64,000 nt of DNA. Origin: Brevundimonas mediterranea (GTDB lineage: Bacteria; Pseudomonadota; Alphaproteobacteria; Caulobacterales; Caulobacteraceae). The DNA is taken from assembly GCF_014196125.1 (NCBI RefSeq), contig NZ_JACIDA010000004.1, forward strand, positions 88,516-152,515, read 5' to 3'. The position numbers and the translations under genes are program-made. The notes beneath the pieces are model-generated. The model was not told the origin of the DNA and made no database searches. It worked only from the letters and a program-made list of their open reading frames with translations. Positions 56,141-64,000 of the stretch are shown here, in pieces; the stretch's first letter is position 1; each line of letters opens with the position of its first letter.

Positions 56141-56851
56141 ATGAACTGTGACCTGAACGCCGACGAGAGTATGCTGGCCTCCATGAATTCGACCGACGCC
56201 GCCAAAGCCCCGCTGGACCTGCCTGTCGACGGAACCGAACTGGCCACCTACGTCGCCGCCAAACTGTGCCACGACTTCATCAGCCCGTCGGGCGCGATCG
56301 TGTCCGGCCTGGATCTGATGCGTGATCCGTCGGCCCAGGACATGCGCGAGGACGCCCTGTCCCTTATCGAACAGAGCGCCCGCAAGATGGTCGCCCTGGT
56401 CCATTTCGCGCGCGTCGCCTTTGGTGCGGCGACGACCAGCGAACGGTTCACGGCCCGCGAGCTTCAGTCCCTGGTCACGGGTCTGACCGAGGGCGGGCGC
56501 GCCTCGCTGGACTGGCGCATCCATGAGGGCGAGTTTTCCAAGCCCCAGGCGCGCGCCCTGACCAATCTGGCCTATCTCACCGTCGGCGCCCTGCCGATGG
56601 GGGGCGATGCGGTGATCCAGTCGCGCGTCGAGAACGGCGCCCTGTTCATCGAGGGATTCGCCGAGGGCGCTCGCGCCAGGCTGAAACCCGAGGCGGTCAC
56701 GGGCCTGGCCGGCGAGCGTCTGATCGAAGGACTGGCGGGGCAGTGGATCCAGCCCTACTGGCTGTGGCTGACTGTCGTCGAGGCCGGCGGCTCGCTGCAT
56801 GTGACGGTTGAGGACGGCCGCGTCGTGATGGTCGCGCGAATGCCCGTCTGA
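56141..56851 (+). CDS. chpT: ChpT histidine phosphotransferase
   Basis: A ~236-residue protein matching ChpT, which shuttles phosphate from CckA to CtrA and CpdR. The phospho-acceptor helix reads 'AAKLCHDFISPSGAIVSGL' with His44 (numbered from 56141), followed by 'DPSAQDMREDALSLIEQSA', a dimeric four-helix bundle, and a degenerate ATPase-like C domain. ATGs at 56171 and 56183 are alternative starts. cheY, cheR and cckA follow within 4 kb. Confidence 0.93.
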   Translation: MNCDLNADESMLASMNSTDAAKAPLDLPVDGTELATYVAAKLCHDFISPSGAIVSGLDLMRDPSAQDMREDALSLIEQSARKMVALVHFARVAFGAATTSERFTARELQSLVTGLTEGGRASLDWRIHEGEFSKPQARALTNLAYLTVGALPMGGDAVIQSRVENGALFIEGFAEGARARLKPEAVTGLAGERLIEGLAGQWIQPYWLWLTVVEAGGSLHVTVEDGRVVMVARMPV

Positions 56852-56940
56852 GGCGTTTCCCAACGACTCGTTAACTGGAATCGGGCGATGCTGCTACGAC
56901 GCGCGACTTCTGCTGGAGGTCCGGCGCCGGGGAGCCCGTC

Positions 56941-57318
56941 TTGGATTTCAAAACCTGCCTCATCGTCGATGACAGCCGGATCATTCGCAAGGTCGCCCGC
57001 CGGATCGTAGAAGGCCTCGGTTACGAGGTCGACGAGGCTGCGGACGGCGCCGAGGCCCTGGCCTATTGCTCAGGCGTCATGCCCGACGTGCTGCTGATCG
57101 ACTGGAACATGCCGGTGATGGACGGGCTGACCTTCCTGCGCCGCCTGCGCGCCTCGCCCGGAGGCGATGTTCCGAAGGTGTTGTTCTGCACCATCGAGAC
57201 CCGGCCGGAGCGAATCGCCGAGGCCTTGGCCGCCGGCGCCGATGATTACGTCATGAAACCTTTTGACGGCGAGATTCTTCAGTCCAAGCTGATGGAGGTC
57301 GGCGCGATCGCGGCATGA
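56941..57318 (+). CDS. CheY-like single-domain response regulator
   Basis: A 125-residue receiver-only protein. Acidic pair Asp10/Asp11 ('IVDDSRIIRK'), phospho-acceptor Asp54 ('LLIDWNMPVMDG') and a Lys in 'YVMKPFDGE' are present. The start is a TTG with GGGGAG eight bases before. It overlaps cheR by ATGA. I recall the same order (chpT, receiver, cheR) in Caulobacter. Likely a chemotaxis or motility effector. Confidence 0.9.
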   Translation: MDFKTCLIVDDSRIIRKVARRIVEGLGYEVDEAADGAEALAYCSGVMPDVLLIDWNMPVMDGLTFLRRLRASPGGDVPKVLFCTIETRPERIAEALAAGADDYVMKPFDGEILQSKLMEVGAIAA

Positions 57319-58130
57319 CACCCGAGGACTTCGACAAGCTTCAGGGACTATTGGCCACCCGCGCCGGCTATCGGCTGGCGAGGGATCGCATTCACCTGGC
57401 CGAACACCGGCTGGGACCGATCGCGCGCCGTGAAGGCTACGCCAATGTCGAGGCCCTGCTGACGAACCTGTGGGCCAATCCGGTCGCCTCCCTGGGTTGG
57501 GCGGTGATCGAGGCCCTGCTGAACGCCGAAACCTGGTTCCGTCGCGATCGCACCCCGTTCACCGTGCTGGAGAAGGAGCTTCTGCCGGCCCTGTCGCGCG
57601 CCCGGCCGAACGGCAGGGTCAAGGTCTGGTCCGCCGGATGTTCGACGGGCCAGGAGGCCTGGTCGATCGCCATGGCTGGGCTGGACATCGGTGTTCCGCT
57701 GGATCTGACGGCCACCGACCTGTCGCAGCGTGCGATCGAGAAGGCGCGTTCAGGCCTCTATACCGGCTTCGAGATCCAGCGCGGTCTGACCGCCAAGACC
57801 ATGCTGCGCTGGTTCGAGCCGGCCGAGGACAACTGGCGCGTCCGCGCCGAACTGGCCGACACTGTCCGTTTCGGACGCGCCAACCTGCTGGACGAGCCGA
57901 CCGACGAAGACCGTTTCGACGTCATTTTCTGCCGTAACGTGCTCGCAGACATGGAGCCCGCGCGCCGCGCCCGTGTGCTGGACGGGCTGGAACGCCGTCT
58001 GGTGGATGACGGCTGCCTGTTCCTGGGCATGGATGAACGGTTGGAAGGCGAGACCGTCGCCTTCCGCCCCGTCACCGGCCGTAAGGGCCTGTATGTAAAA
58101 TCACCCTCCGCCGCGCGCAGAGCCGCCTGA
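57315..58130 (+). CDS. cheR: Chemoreceptor methyltransferase CheR
   Basis: A 271-residue SAM methyltransferase that methylates chemoreceptor glutamates. It has an N-terminal helical receptor-binding part, then 'NAETWFRRDRTPF', the SAM motif 'VWSAGCSTGQEAWSIAM' and 'FDVIFCRNVLADM'. Two chemoreceptors (42.6 and 63.1 kb) are in the window. It is the last gene of chpT-receiver-cheR and converges with cckA. Confidence 0.93.
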   Translation: MTPEDFDKLQGLLATRAGYRLARDRIHLAEHRLGPIARREGYANVEALLTNLWANPVASLGWAVIEALLNAETWFRRDRTPFTVLEKELLPALSRARPNGRVKVWSAGCSTGQEAWSIAMAGLDIGVPLDLTATDLSQRAIEKARSGLYTGFEIQRGLTAKTMLRWFEPAEDNWRVRAELADTVRFGRANLLDEPTDEDRFDVIFCRNVLADMEPARRARVLDGLERRLVDDGCLFLGMDERLEGETVAFRPVTGRKGLYVKSPSAARRAA

Positions 58131-58157
58131 TCGGCCCCTTTGAACCGCGACGTGGAT

Positions 58158-60206
58158 TCAGCCCGCGTGCAGTTCCTGCTTCACCCGTTCCGCCAGGGTC
58201 TTGATGTCCAGAGGCTTGGGCAGGAAGGAGACCCCGACCTCGTCCTGCAGCAGGTCCGAGAAGTCGCTTTCTGCATAGCCTGAGATGAACATGACCGGGG
58301 CGTCGCCCAGGTATTTGCGCGCCTTCTTCAGCAGGGACGGGCCGTCTAGGCCGGGCATGATGACGTCGGAGATCATCATGTCGATCTGGCCGGCGTATTC
58401 CTCGGCCAGGATCAGGGCCTCCTCGCCGTCGGCGGCCTCGATGACCTCATAGCCGCGCTGGCGCAGCAGGCGGGCGGCGATGCCGCGGACCGCGTCCTCG
58501 TCCTCGACGAACAGGATGCGGCCGGCGCCCGACAGATCGCGCGGCGCCTTGACCTTGACCTCGACCGGCTGAACTTCGGCCAGTTCGGCTTCGCCTGCCG
58601 CAGGCAGGAAGATGCGGAAGGCGGCGCCCATGCTCATGCCGTGGGGGCCTTCGATATTGCTGACCGAGATATGGCCGCCGGCCTGTTGCGCGATGCCGTA
58701 GACGGTGGCCAGGCCCATGCCCGTGCCCTCGTTCACCGCCTTGGTGGTGAAGAAGGGTTCGAAGATCTTGTCCACCAGTTCGGGCGGCACGCCGGGGCCG
58801 GTGTCCGACACCTCGATCAGGGCGACCTCGTCGGTGGGGGCGTCGGGCCAGCCCATCTCGCGCGCCTGCTGGGCGGTCAGACGGCGGGTGGTGATGGTGA
58901 CGACGGCATCGCCCGGCTCGACCACGCCGCGCATGGCGTCGCGGGCGTTGACGGCCAGATTCATGACGGCGGTCTCGAGCTGGCTCTTGTCGGCCAGGAC
59001 CACCGGCAGGTCGCGGCCGTAGTCGGTCTCCAGCCGCACGTCCTCGCGCAGCAGGCGCCGCAGCAGGATGGCGAACTCCCCGACCAACTCGCCCAGATCC
59101 AGCCGCTCACGCCGCACCGTGGACTTGCGCGAGAAGGCCAGAAGCTTGCGCACCAGGTCGGCGGCGCGAATGGCGGTCTGGCGGATCTCGTTCAGCCCCT
59201 CGTAGGAGGGGTCGCCGACCGGATGCCGTTCCAGCAGGCCCGACAGCTGCAATTGGATGGCCGTCAGCAGATTGTTGAAGTCGTGGGCCACGCCGCCGGC
59301 CAACTGGCCCACGGCCTGCATCTTCTGGGCCTGCGACAGCTGCAGCTCCATCGACTTCTGCGCCGAGACGTCGAACAGCCAGATGCGCTTCTGTTCGCCC
59401 TCTGGCGCCACATAGAGGTGCAGCATCTTGTCGGGATAGGCGCGGGCGACCAGTTCGATGGGGCCGGACGACCCGGCCGCCAGCTTGACCCGCGCCTCGG
59501 CCACGCCCGTCGGGTCGAACAGATGGCCGAAGGCGGCGTCGCGTGCTGCGTTGGGGCCGGTCAGCACGGCCAGGGCGGCGTTCGCCTCCTGCGCCCGGCC
59601 GGCGAACAGGTCGGGGCCGTCGATCACGGCCGAGCCGAAGGGGGCGCCGGCGGCCATGGCGCGGGATTCGCCCGTCGCCGCGCCGTTCGTCGGGGCCGTC
59701 GCCACGGGCAGGGGCAGGACGGCTTCGGGCGCGACCCGCATCAGATACCGGTCCGGGCCGGCCTTGCCGATCACCACCTCGACCTCGCGGTCGCCGATCT
59801 GGACGATAGCGTGGCCCGGCTCGCCCCGGCGCGCCTGGGCGAAGGCCATGTACAGGGCCTGGGCCGACTTGCCGCGGGGCAGGGCGGTGGTCGTGCCGTT
59901 GGACTGGGCCCAGGCGCCGTTGAAGGCCAGGACCTGGCCCGTCTCCCACACCAGGGCCGCCGGCTCCGCCATGGCGTCCAGCATGTCCACGGCCACGTCG
60001 CTGGACGGCTTGACCGTCTCGGCGCGGCGGAAACCGAACAGGCCGATCAGGGCGATCAGACCCGCCGTGACGATCAGGATCATGCCCGGCCCCGACATGG
60101 GATTGGCCTTGAAGGCCGGATAGGCCAGGGCCGCGACGGCCACGACCACGCCGAACGCCGTCGCAACGGAGAGCAGGTCGAACGGAAGGCGACGGTTGGG
60201 CTTCAT
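58158..60206 (-). CDS. cckA: CckA hybrid cell-cycle histidine kinase
   Basis: A 682-residue membrane hybrid kinase. Two membrane helices lie at about 13-33 and 41-60, then PAS-like regions, the H box '[15 protein letters not shown]' with His308, an ATPase domain ('[10 protein letters not shown]', '[10 protein letters not shown]', '[12 protein letters not shown]'), and a receiver with Asp in '[13 protein letters not shown]'. It starts the CckA-ChpT-CtrA/CpdR relay that times replication and division. Confidence 0.96.
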   Translation of the reverse strand: MKPNRRLPFDLLSVATAFGVVVAVAALAYPAFKANPMSGPGMILIVTAGLIALIGLFGFRRAETVKPSSDVAVDMLDAMAEPAALVWETGQVLAFNGAWAQSNGTTTALPRGKSAQALYMAFAQARRGEPGHAIVQIGDREVEVVIGKAGPDRYLMRVAPEAVLPLPVATAPTNGAATGESRAMAAGAPFGSAVIDGPDLFAGRAQEANAALAVLTGPNAARDAAFGHLFDPTGVAEARVKLAAGSSGPIELVARAYPDKMLHLYVAPEGEQKRIWLFDVSAQKSMELQLSQAQKMQAVGQLAGGVAHDFNNLLTAIQLQLSGLLERHPVGDPSYEGLNEIRQTAIRAADLVRKLLAFSRKSTVRRERLDLGELVGEFAILLRRLLREDVRLETDYGRDLPVVLADKSQLETAVMNLAVNARDAMRGVVEPGDAVVTITTRRLTAQQAREMGWPDAPTDEVALIEVSDTGPGVPPELVDKIFEPFFTTKAVNEGTGMGLATVYGIAQQAGGHISVSNIEGPHGMSMGAAFRIFLPAAGEAELAEVQPVEVKVKAPRDLSGAGRILFVEDEDAVRGIAARLLRQRGYEVIEAADGEEALILAEEYAGQIDMMISDVIMPGLDGPSLLKKARKYLGDAPVMFISGYAESDFSDLLQDEVGVSFLPKPLDIKTLAERVKQELHAG

Positions 60207-60269
60207 GCGGCCTCGCGAATCAGTGGTCTGATCATACCCCCAAATCCGGCGCCAAGCCTTACGGGGGTC

Positions 60270-61346
60270 TTACCGACGTTTGCGGGACTGGAACACGAAG
60301 CCGATGATCTTGGCGGCGGCCTCGAAATGTTCCTTGGGAATGACGGCGTCGATCTCGACCGAGGCGTACAGGGCGCGGGCCAGGGGGACGTTCTCGACGA
60401 TCGGCACGCCATGTTCCTTGGCGACTTCACGGATCCGCATGGCCAGGGCGTCGACCCCCTTGGCCACGCAGACCGGGGCCCCGTCGCCCTCGCTGGGTTC
60501 GTAGCGCAGGGCCACCGAATAGTGGGTCGGGTTGGTCACGATGACCGTGGCCTTGGGCACATTGGCCATCATCCGCTGGCGGCTGCGCTGCATGCGGATC
60601 TGCTTCAGCTTGGCCTTGATGTGGGGATCGCCCTCGGACTGTTTGTAGTCTTCCTTCAGTTCTTCCTTGGTCATCCGCATCCGCTTGGCGAAGCGCATCT
60701 TCTGCCAGATGAAGTCGGCTCCGGCCGTCGCCCCCAACAGGATGATGGCCGCCACGAACAGGGCCAGGGCCATGTCCCGCGCCAGCGGCAGCAGGGCGGC
60801 GGGGCTCAGGGTGACCATGTTCTCGAACTCGCGGACATGGGGCTTCAGCACCATCCAGCAGACGACGCAGACGGCGATCAGCTTCAGGAAGGTCTTGACG
60901 AACTGCATCAGGCCGTCGGGGCCGAAGATGCGCTTGAACCCCGACATCGGGTTCACCGACGACCATTTCGGCTTCAGCTTTTCGGCGGTGAAGATCAGGC
61001 CGGACTGGGCCAGGTGTCCGCCCGCCCCGCCGATGATGGTCGCCAGCATGACCGCCCCCAGGAAGGGGGTCATGGCCCAAAGAGCCTGGGCCAGAATCTG
61101 AGCCCCCGCTCCGGAATCCAGCATCCCCAGCATCTGGTGAGGGGCCGCGATAAAGGGCAGCAGCTGTTGCGCCATCGACCCGGCGAACCAGCCCCCGGCG
61201 CTCAGGATCACCGCCGCCGCTCCGGCCAGGGACAGGACCTGGCCGACGTCCTGAGACTTGGCGACGTCGCCCTTCTTGCGGGCGTCCTCGAGTTTTCGAG
61301 GGGTGGCGTCTTCTGTTTTCGACTCGGGATCGGTGTCGTCAGCCAC
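60270..61346 (-). CDS. flhB: Flagellar export protein FlhB
   Basis: A 358-residue export-gate switch protein with four membrane helices, starting 'DDTDPESKTEDATPRKLEDA'. The autocleavage motif NPTH is at residues 272-275, between 'KATVIVT' and 'YSVALRYE'. Its ATG overlaps the fliR stop by 8 bases. The operon order is fliQ-fliR-flhB. Confidence 0.96.
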   Translation of the reverse strand: MADDTDPESKTEDATPRKLEDARKKGDVAKSQDVGQVLSLAGAAAVILSAGGWFAGSMAQQLLPFIAAPHQMLGMLDSGAGAQILAQALWAMTPFLGAVMLATIIGGAGGHLAQSGLIFTAEKLKPKWSSVNPMSGFKRIFGPDGLMQFVKTFLKLIAVCVVCWMVLKPHVREFENMVTLSPAALLPLARDMALALFVAAIILLGATAGADFIWQKMRFAKRMRMTKEELKEDYKQSEGDPHIKAKLKQIRMQRSRQRMMANVPKATVIVTNPTHYSVALRYEPSEGDGAPVCVAKGVDALAMRIREVAKEHGVPIVENVPLARALYASVEIDAVIPKEHFEAAAKIIGFVFQSRKRR

Positions 61347-62124
61347 CCGCCCCTCCCCCGAAGGCGCCGGCCGCGAACACCTCGGCGAGGCGGCGGTAGC
61401 GGTCGATGAAGACGGTGCCCAGGGCGCCCAGGCTGAGCGCGAAGATCGACAGGCCCAGGATGACGCTCAGAGGCGCGGCGGCGAAATAGACCTGGAACGA
61501 CGGCATGACCCGCGCGATCAGGCCCGAGGCCAGGTTGAAGATCAGGGCGAACACCAGAACCGGCGCCGCCAACTGCACCCCCAGCAGGAAGCTGTCCCCC
61601 AGGGTCCGCACCGCCAATTCGGTGAAATCCCCCATGATCAGAGGCTTGGCCGGGGCGATCAGGCTGTAGGAACCGACCATGCCGGCGATGAACAGGTGGT
61701 GGGTGTCGGTGGCGAAGATCAGCGTCACCCCGAACAACAGCAGGAACGAGCCGACGGTCGATCCCGGCTGGGCCTGCAAGGGGTTGGCCGTCTGGGCGAA
61801 GCTGAGGGTGGTCTGCAGCGAGACGATCTCGCCCGCCGTCATCAGCGACGTCAGGAACATGCGCAGCAGCATGCCGATCATCAGGCCGACCACCACCTCG
61901 CGAATCACCCACCCGGCCATGCCGCCCAGGGTCTCGGGCAGGCCCGGCAGGCTGTCGCGCACCACAGGCCACAGCGCCAGGCTGATTAGCAGGGCCAGCG
62001 ACAGGCGGATGCGCGGCGGCACATAGGTTTCCCCGAAGCCGGGGATCAGCATCAGGATCGCGCCGATGCGGGCGAAGATCAGCCCCCCGGCCCAGACCTG
62101 ATCCGCGGTGGCGTAAGCCTCCAC
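61339..62124 (-). CDS. fliR: Flagellar export protein FliR
   Basis: A 261-residue export-gate membrane protein with about six helices and 'ETYVPPRIRLSLALLISLAL', 'QTANPLQAQPG' and 'LGLSIFALSLGALG' typical of FliR. The start is a GTG whose G is the last base of the fliQ stop (TAGTG), which ties the two translationally. The frame is open upstream as a shadow of fliQ. Confidence 0.95.
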   Translation of the reverse strand: MEAYATADQVWAGGLIFARIGAILMLIPGFGETYVPPRIRLSLALLISLALWPVVRDSLPGLPETLGGMAGWVIREVVVGLMIGMLLRMFLTSLMTAGEIVSLQTTLSFAQTANPLQAQPGSTVGSFLLLFGVTLIFATDTHHLFIAGMVGSYSLIAPAKPLIMGDFTELAVRTLGDSFLLGVQLAAPVLVFALIFNLASGLIARVMPSFQVYFAAAPLSVILGLSIFALSLGALGTVFIDRYRRLAEVFAAGAFGGGAGG

Positions 62125-62387
62125 TACATGCCCGCGATGCGCGCCGCGATCTGGCGCATGAACCCGCCCAGCAGAGCGCCCATCAGCGGCAGGAACAGCA
62201 ACAGGGACACGAAGATGGCGATGATCTTGGGCGCATAGATCAGGGTCTGTTCCTGTATCTGCGTCAGGGCCTGGAACAGGCCGATCACGACGCCGACGAC
62301 CAGGCCGACCAGCAGGACCGGCAGGCACAGCTGGATCGTCAGCCAGATGGCGTCGCGCCCTACATCCAGAACTTCCGCGCCGTTCAT
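62124..62387 (-). CDS. fliQ: Flagellar export protein FliQ
   Basis: An 87-residue two-helix protein of the export gate ('WLTIQLCLPVLLVGLVVGVV', 'ALTQIQEQTLIYAPKIIA'), identical in length to other FliQ proteins. It is the first gene of the operon; a CtrA-like box at 62433-62449 precedes it. In Caulobacter fliQ was one of the first CtrA-controlled flagellar promoters described. Confidence 0.95.
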   Translation of the reverse strand: MNGAEVLDVGRDAIWLTIQLCLPVLLVGLVVGVVIGLFQALTQIQEQTLIYAPKIIAIFVSLLLFLPLMGALLGGFMRQIAARIAGM

Positions 62388-62432
62388 CGGTCCACGCTCC
62401 GCAAATCACTGGGCAGAAAATGCCGGGAGGAT

Positions 62433-62449
62433 GGTTAATGGAGAGATAA
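62433..62449 (-). promoter_or_regulatory. Putative CtrA box of fliQRflhB
   Basis: Read on the minus strand: TTAT, seven bases (CTCTCCA), TTAACC. One mismatch to TTAA-N7-TTAACC, ending 45 bases before the fliQ ATG, in the orientation of the operon. Confidence 0.6.
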
Positions 62450-62773
62450 TGACCGGACCTGCTCCCCAATCCTTTTCGGTCTGTCGAAAACAGATAAGAG
62501 CCATCTCCGCCCCAATGCCGGAACCGGCTTCCGGGCCGCCTGGACCGTCTCGTCAGTCCGACGGATCGCAGCGGGAATTCGGAAGTGGGCTTGCTGTGAA
62601 ATTCCACGATCTGCTGCGTGTTGCGACCCGTAGATGTGTTTCAGGCGGGGTGAGCATCTGTGGCGGAACGACCTGAAAGTGCATGGCTGGCGGGCTGCGG
62701 TTCGACTTCCGTTGATCAAAAAAACTCACCGATCTTAGAGGCTTATCTCTAGGTACAACTCCCTATCAGGCGT

Positions 62774-62790
62774 TTGAAGTCGGTTTAACC
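62774..62790 (+). promoter_or_regulatory. Putative CtrA box of the STAS-mcp operon
   Basis: TTGA, seven bases (AGTCGGT), TTAACC: one mismatch to the full-site pattern, ending 59 bases before the ATG at 62850 and pointing toward it. Confidence 0.5.
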
Positions 62791-62849
62791 ATATCCCTGG
62801 ATGGTGCGTTCGGGTTGTGTTTTAGCGCGCCGTGGGGATGGGACGAGAT

Positions 62850-63065
62850 ATGAGAAGACGCCTACCAGTGGATGTGGCTGTCGAGGTTCGTGATGTCGAG
62901 AGCCTCCGAGGGTCGACTTTCCCGGTCGATGGCTCGCTCGTCATCCAGATGGCGCTGACTTTCGTCCTGACCGCCCTCGGATGTTCGGCTGTCTGCAATC
63001 TGCACCAGGGTGCACGCTCGCCAGTGGCGTCCGTCGCTCGTCATGATCGACTTTTCGGGAGATAG
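62850..63065 (+). CDS. Small STAS-like protein upstream of the chemoreceptor
   Basis: A 71-residue frame ending 3 bases before the chemoreceptor ATG. 'VEVRDVESLRGSTFPVDGSLV' and the ending 'SPVASVARHDRLFG' resemble STAS domains, which are found next to chemotaxis genes in Caulobacter. A GGGA lies 7 bases before the ATG at 62850; in-frame GTG 62832 and ATG 62838 are alternatives. It is short for a STAS domain (usually ~90 residues), so it may be degenerate or mis-framed. Confidence 0.45.
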   Translation: MRRRLPVDVAVEVRDVESLRGSTFPVDGSLVIQMALTFVLTALGCSAVCNLHQGARSPVASVARHDRLFGR

Positions 63066-63068
63066 GCT

Positions 63069-64000
63069 ATGCGTTTCACCATCAAGGCCAAGTTGATCCT
63101 GACGTTCGGGTTGCTGATCGCGGCGATCGCCGTTTTGGTCGGCGTTTCCCTCAGTCATCTTTCGTCGCTGCACACGGCCATCCATGAGGTGGTCGCCGGG
63201 CCGGCCGCCCAGTTGAGCCGGGCCCAGAGCATCCAGACCGAGTTCAGCAGCTATGTGAGGCGTGAGCGCGGCATGCTTCTGACCACCGACCCTGAAGCGG
63301 TCCGTGAGTTTTCCGAAGAGGTCGGCCGGGGCCGAGGCATGTTGGAAGACCTGCTGGCGCAAGGCCAGGCGGCCGCATCGGCAGACGCCAAGGCCGAGTG
63401 GGTTTCGCTGGCGAACGCCTGGTCAGAATACAAGCCGATCAGCGAAGAAATTCACAGGCTGGCGCTCGCCGGCGACGACGTCGGCGCCAAGGCGTTGATG
63501 ATGAACGAAGCGCGCGCCAGCCTTTCTGCGATCGAGGACGCCGCCCAAAACATCGTCGCGACGGACAAGGCGCTGATGGCGCAGGCCGAGGAAGGCGCCA
63601 ATGCGGTGTTTGAGGAGGCGCGTGCAGGGCTGATCGTCGCCAGCGCCTTTGCACTATTCGCTGCGGTCTTCGGTTGTGTCTGCATCACCCTGGTCGTTCG
63701 GAAAGGACTGATCCGCGCCACTGAGGCCGTTCGCGCCGTCGCCGAAGGCGATCTGACCCAGGCGGTCGTCGTCACCAGTCGGGACGAAATCGGCGACATG
63801 CTGGGCGACCTTAACCGGATGATCGAACGCCTCCGCAGCGTGGTCGGCGACGCGTTGACGGCTGCGGACAATGTCTCCGCCGGCAGTCAGGAATTGTCGT
63901 CTTCGTCGGAACAGATGAGCCAGGGTGCGACCGAACAGGCCGCCGCCGCCGAACAGGCCTCGGCCTCGATGGAAGAGATGGCCGCCAACATCAAGCAGAA
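63069..64000 (+). CDS. Membrane methyl-accepting chemoreceptor (partial, cut by window end)
   Basis: The frame is open from ATG 63069 to the window end (310 codons, no stop). It begins 'MRFTIKAKLILTFGLLIAAI', the first membrane helix, followed by a ~150-residue periplasmic four-helix-bundle region, a second membrane helix near residues 189-211 ('VASAFALFAAVFGCVCITLV'), HAMP ('AVAEGDLTQAVVVTSRDEIG') and the start of the signalling coiled coil ('SSEQMSQGATEQAAAAEQ'). GGGAGAT precedes the ATG. Confidence 0.9.
   Translation, partial: MRFTIKAKLILTFGLLIAAIAVLVGVSLSHLSSLHTAIHEVVAGPAAQLSRAQSIQTEFSSYVRRERGMLLTTDPEAVREFSEEVGRGRGMLEDLLAQGQAAASADAKAEWVSLANAWSEYKPISEEIHRLALAGDDVGAKALMMNEARASLSAIEDAAQNIVATDKALMAQAEEGANAVFEEARAGLIVASAFALFAAVFGCVCITLVVRKGLIRATEAVRAVAEGDLTQAVVVTSRDEIGDMLGDLNRMIERLRSVVGDALTAADNVSAGSQELSSSSEQMSQGATEQAAAAEQASASMEEMAANIKQ

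Larger units (their letters stand above)
62388..62849. other. Divergent regulatory gap between fliQ and the STAS-mcp operon
   Basis: About 460 bases. Apart from the two CtrA-like boxes, it contains TTAGAG/CTCTAG inverted repeats near 62734-62752. No gene is supported; the 109-residue + strand frame across it looks accidental. Confidence 0.5.

Noticed and set aside
56862..56880. Possible CtrA box before the CheY-like gene (CCAA-N7-TTAACT)
   Set aside because: Two mismatches in the first half-site and one in the flank; weaker than the three boxes reported.

Overview
The window reads as chromosomal DNA of a high-GC alphaproteobacterium of the Caulobacterales, most like Brevundimonas or Caulobacter. 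The grounds are a very GC-rich third codon position, the CckA and ChpT phosphorelay proteins with CpdR, an EipA (DUF1134) protein, a DUF4167 protein, CtrA-type boxes (TTAA-N7-TTAACC) before fliQ and other genes, and flagellar export genes. No plasmid, prophage, insertion sequence or CRISPR array is visible.

Layout. 0-11 kb: the tail of pheT, eipA, an epimerase pair (SqdB-like and YeeZ-like), a DUF4167 protein, two tandem DUF4893-like lipoproteins, a serine hydrolase, a BCCT transporter and a LysE exporter. 11-20 kb: clpB, an AT-richer orphan gene, a zinc alcohol dehydrogenase, prmC, a YihY membrane protein and hslU (without hslV beside it). 20-23 kb: a loose stretch of small hypothetical genes separated by short repeats. 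23-31 kb: ppa, a DUF599 protein, a probable unannotated small RNA, an N-formylglutamate amidohydrolase divergent from cpdR, tRNA-Val(GAC), an SDR/LysR divergent pair, and a two-component system divergent from a small exported protein. 31-36 kb: an EF-hand protein, then an FAD oxidoreductase and a DUF1365 gene divergent from an RpoE-ChrR sigma/anti-sigma pair, then a phasin and a creatininase-like gene. 36-42 kb: an emrA-emrB-tetR efflux operon with a palindromic operator, an amine oxidase, nth and marR. 42-56 kb: a soluble chemoreceptor, an ATP-grasp protein, adenosine kinase, a Rieske oxygenase, an alpha/beta hydrolase and methyltransferase pair, PBP1A, a metallopeptidase, phaZ, hypothetical genes and cysQ. 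56-64 kb: chpT, a CheY-like gene, cheR, cckA, then flhB-fliR-fliQ and, divergently, a small STAS-like gene and a membrane chemoreceptor cut by the window end.

How the genes fit together. CckA, ChpT and CpdR, the relay that controls CtrA activity and stability, are all here, and three CtrA-like boxes precede eipA, fliQ and the terminal chemoreceptor operon. The RpoE-ChrR locus has two divergent promoters of identical design (TGATCC-N16-CGTA), which makes it a self-contained photo-oxidative or envelope stress switch. Its ChrR lacks the two zinc-binding cysteines of the N-terminal domain. The most interesting unlabelled items are the candidate small RNA at about 24.67-24.75 kb, a 53-base repeat with switchable half-sites present twice, and the RpoE-ChrR variant.
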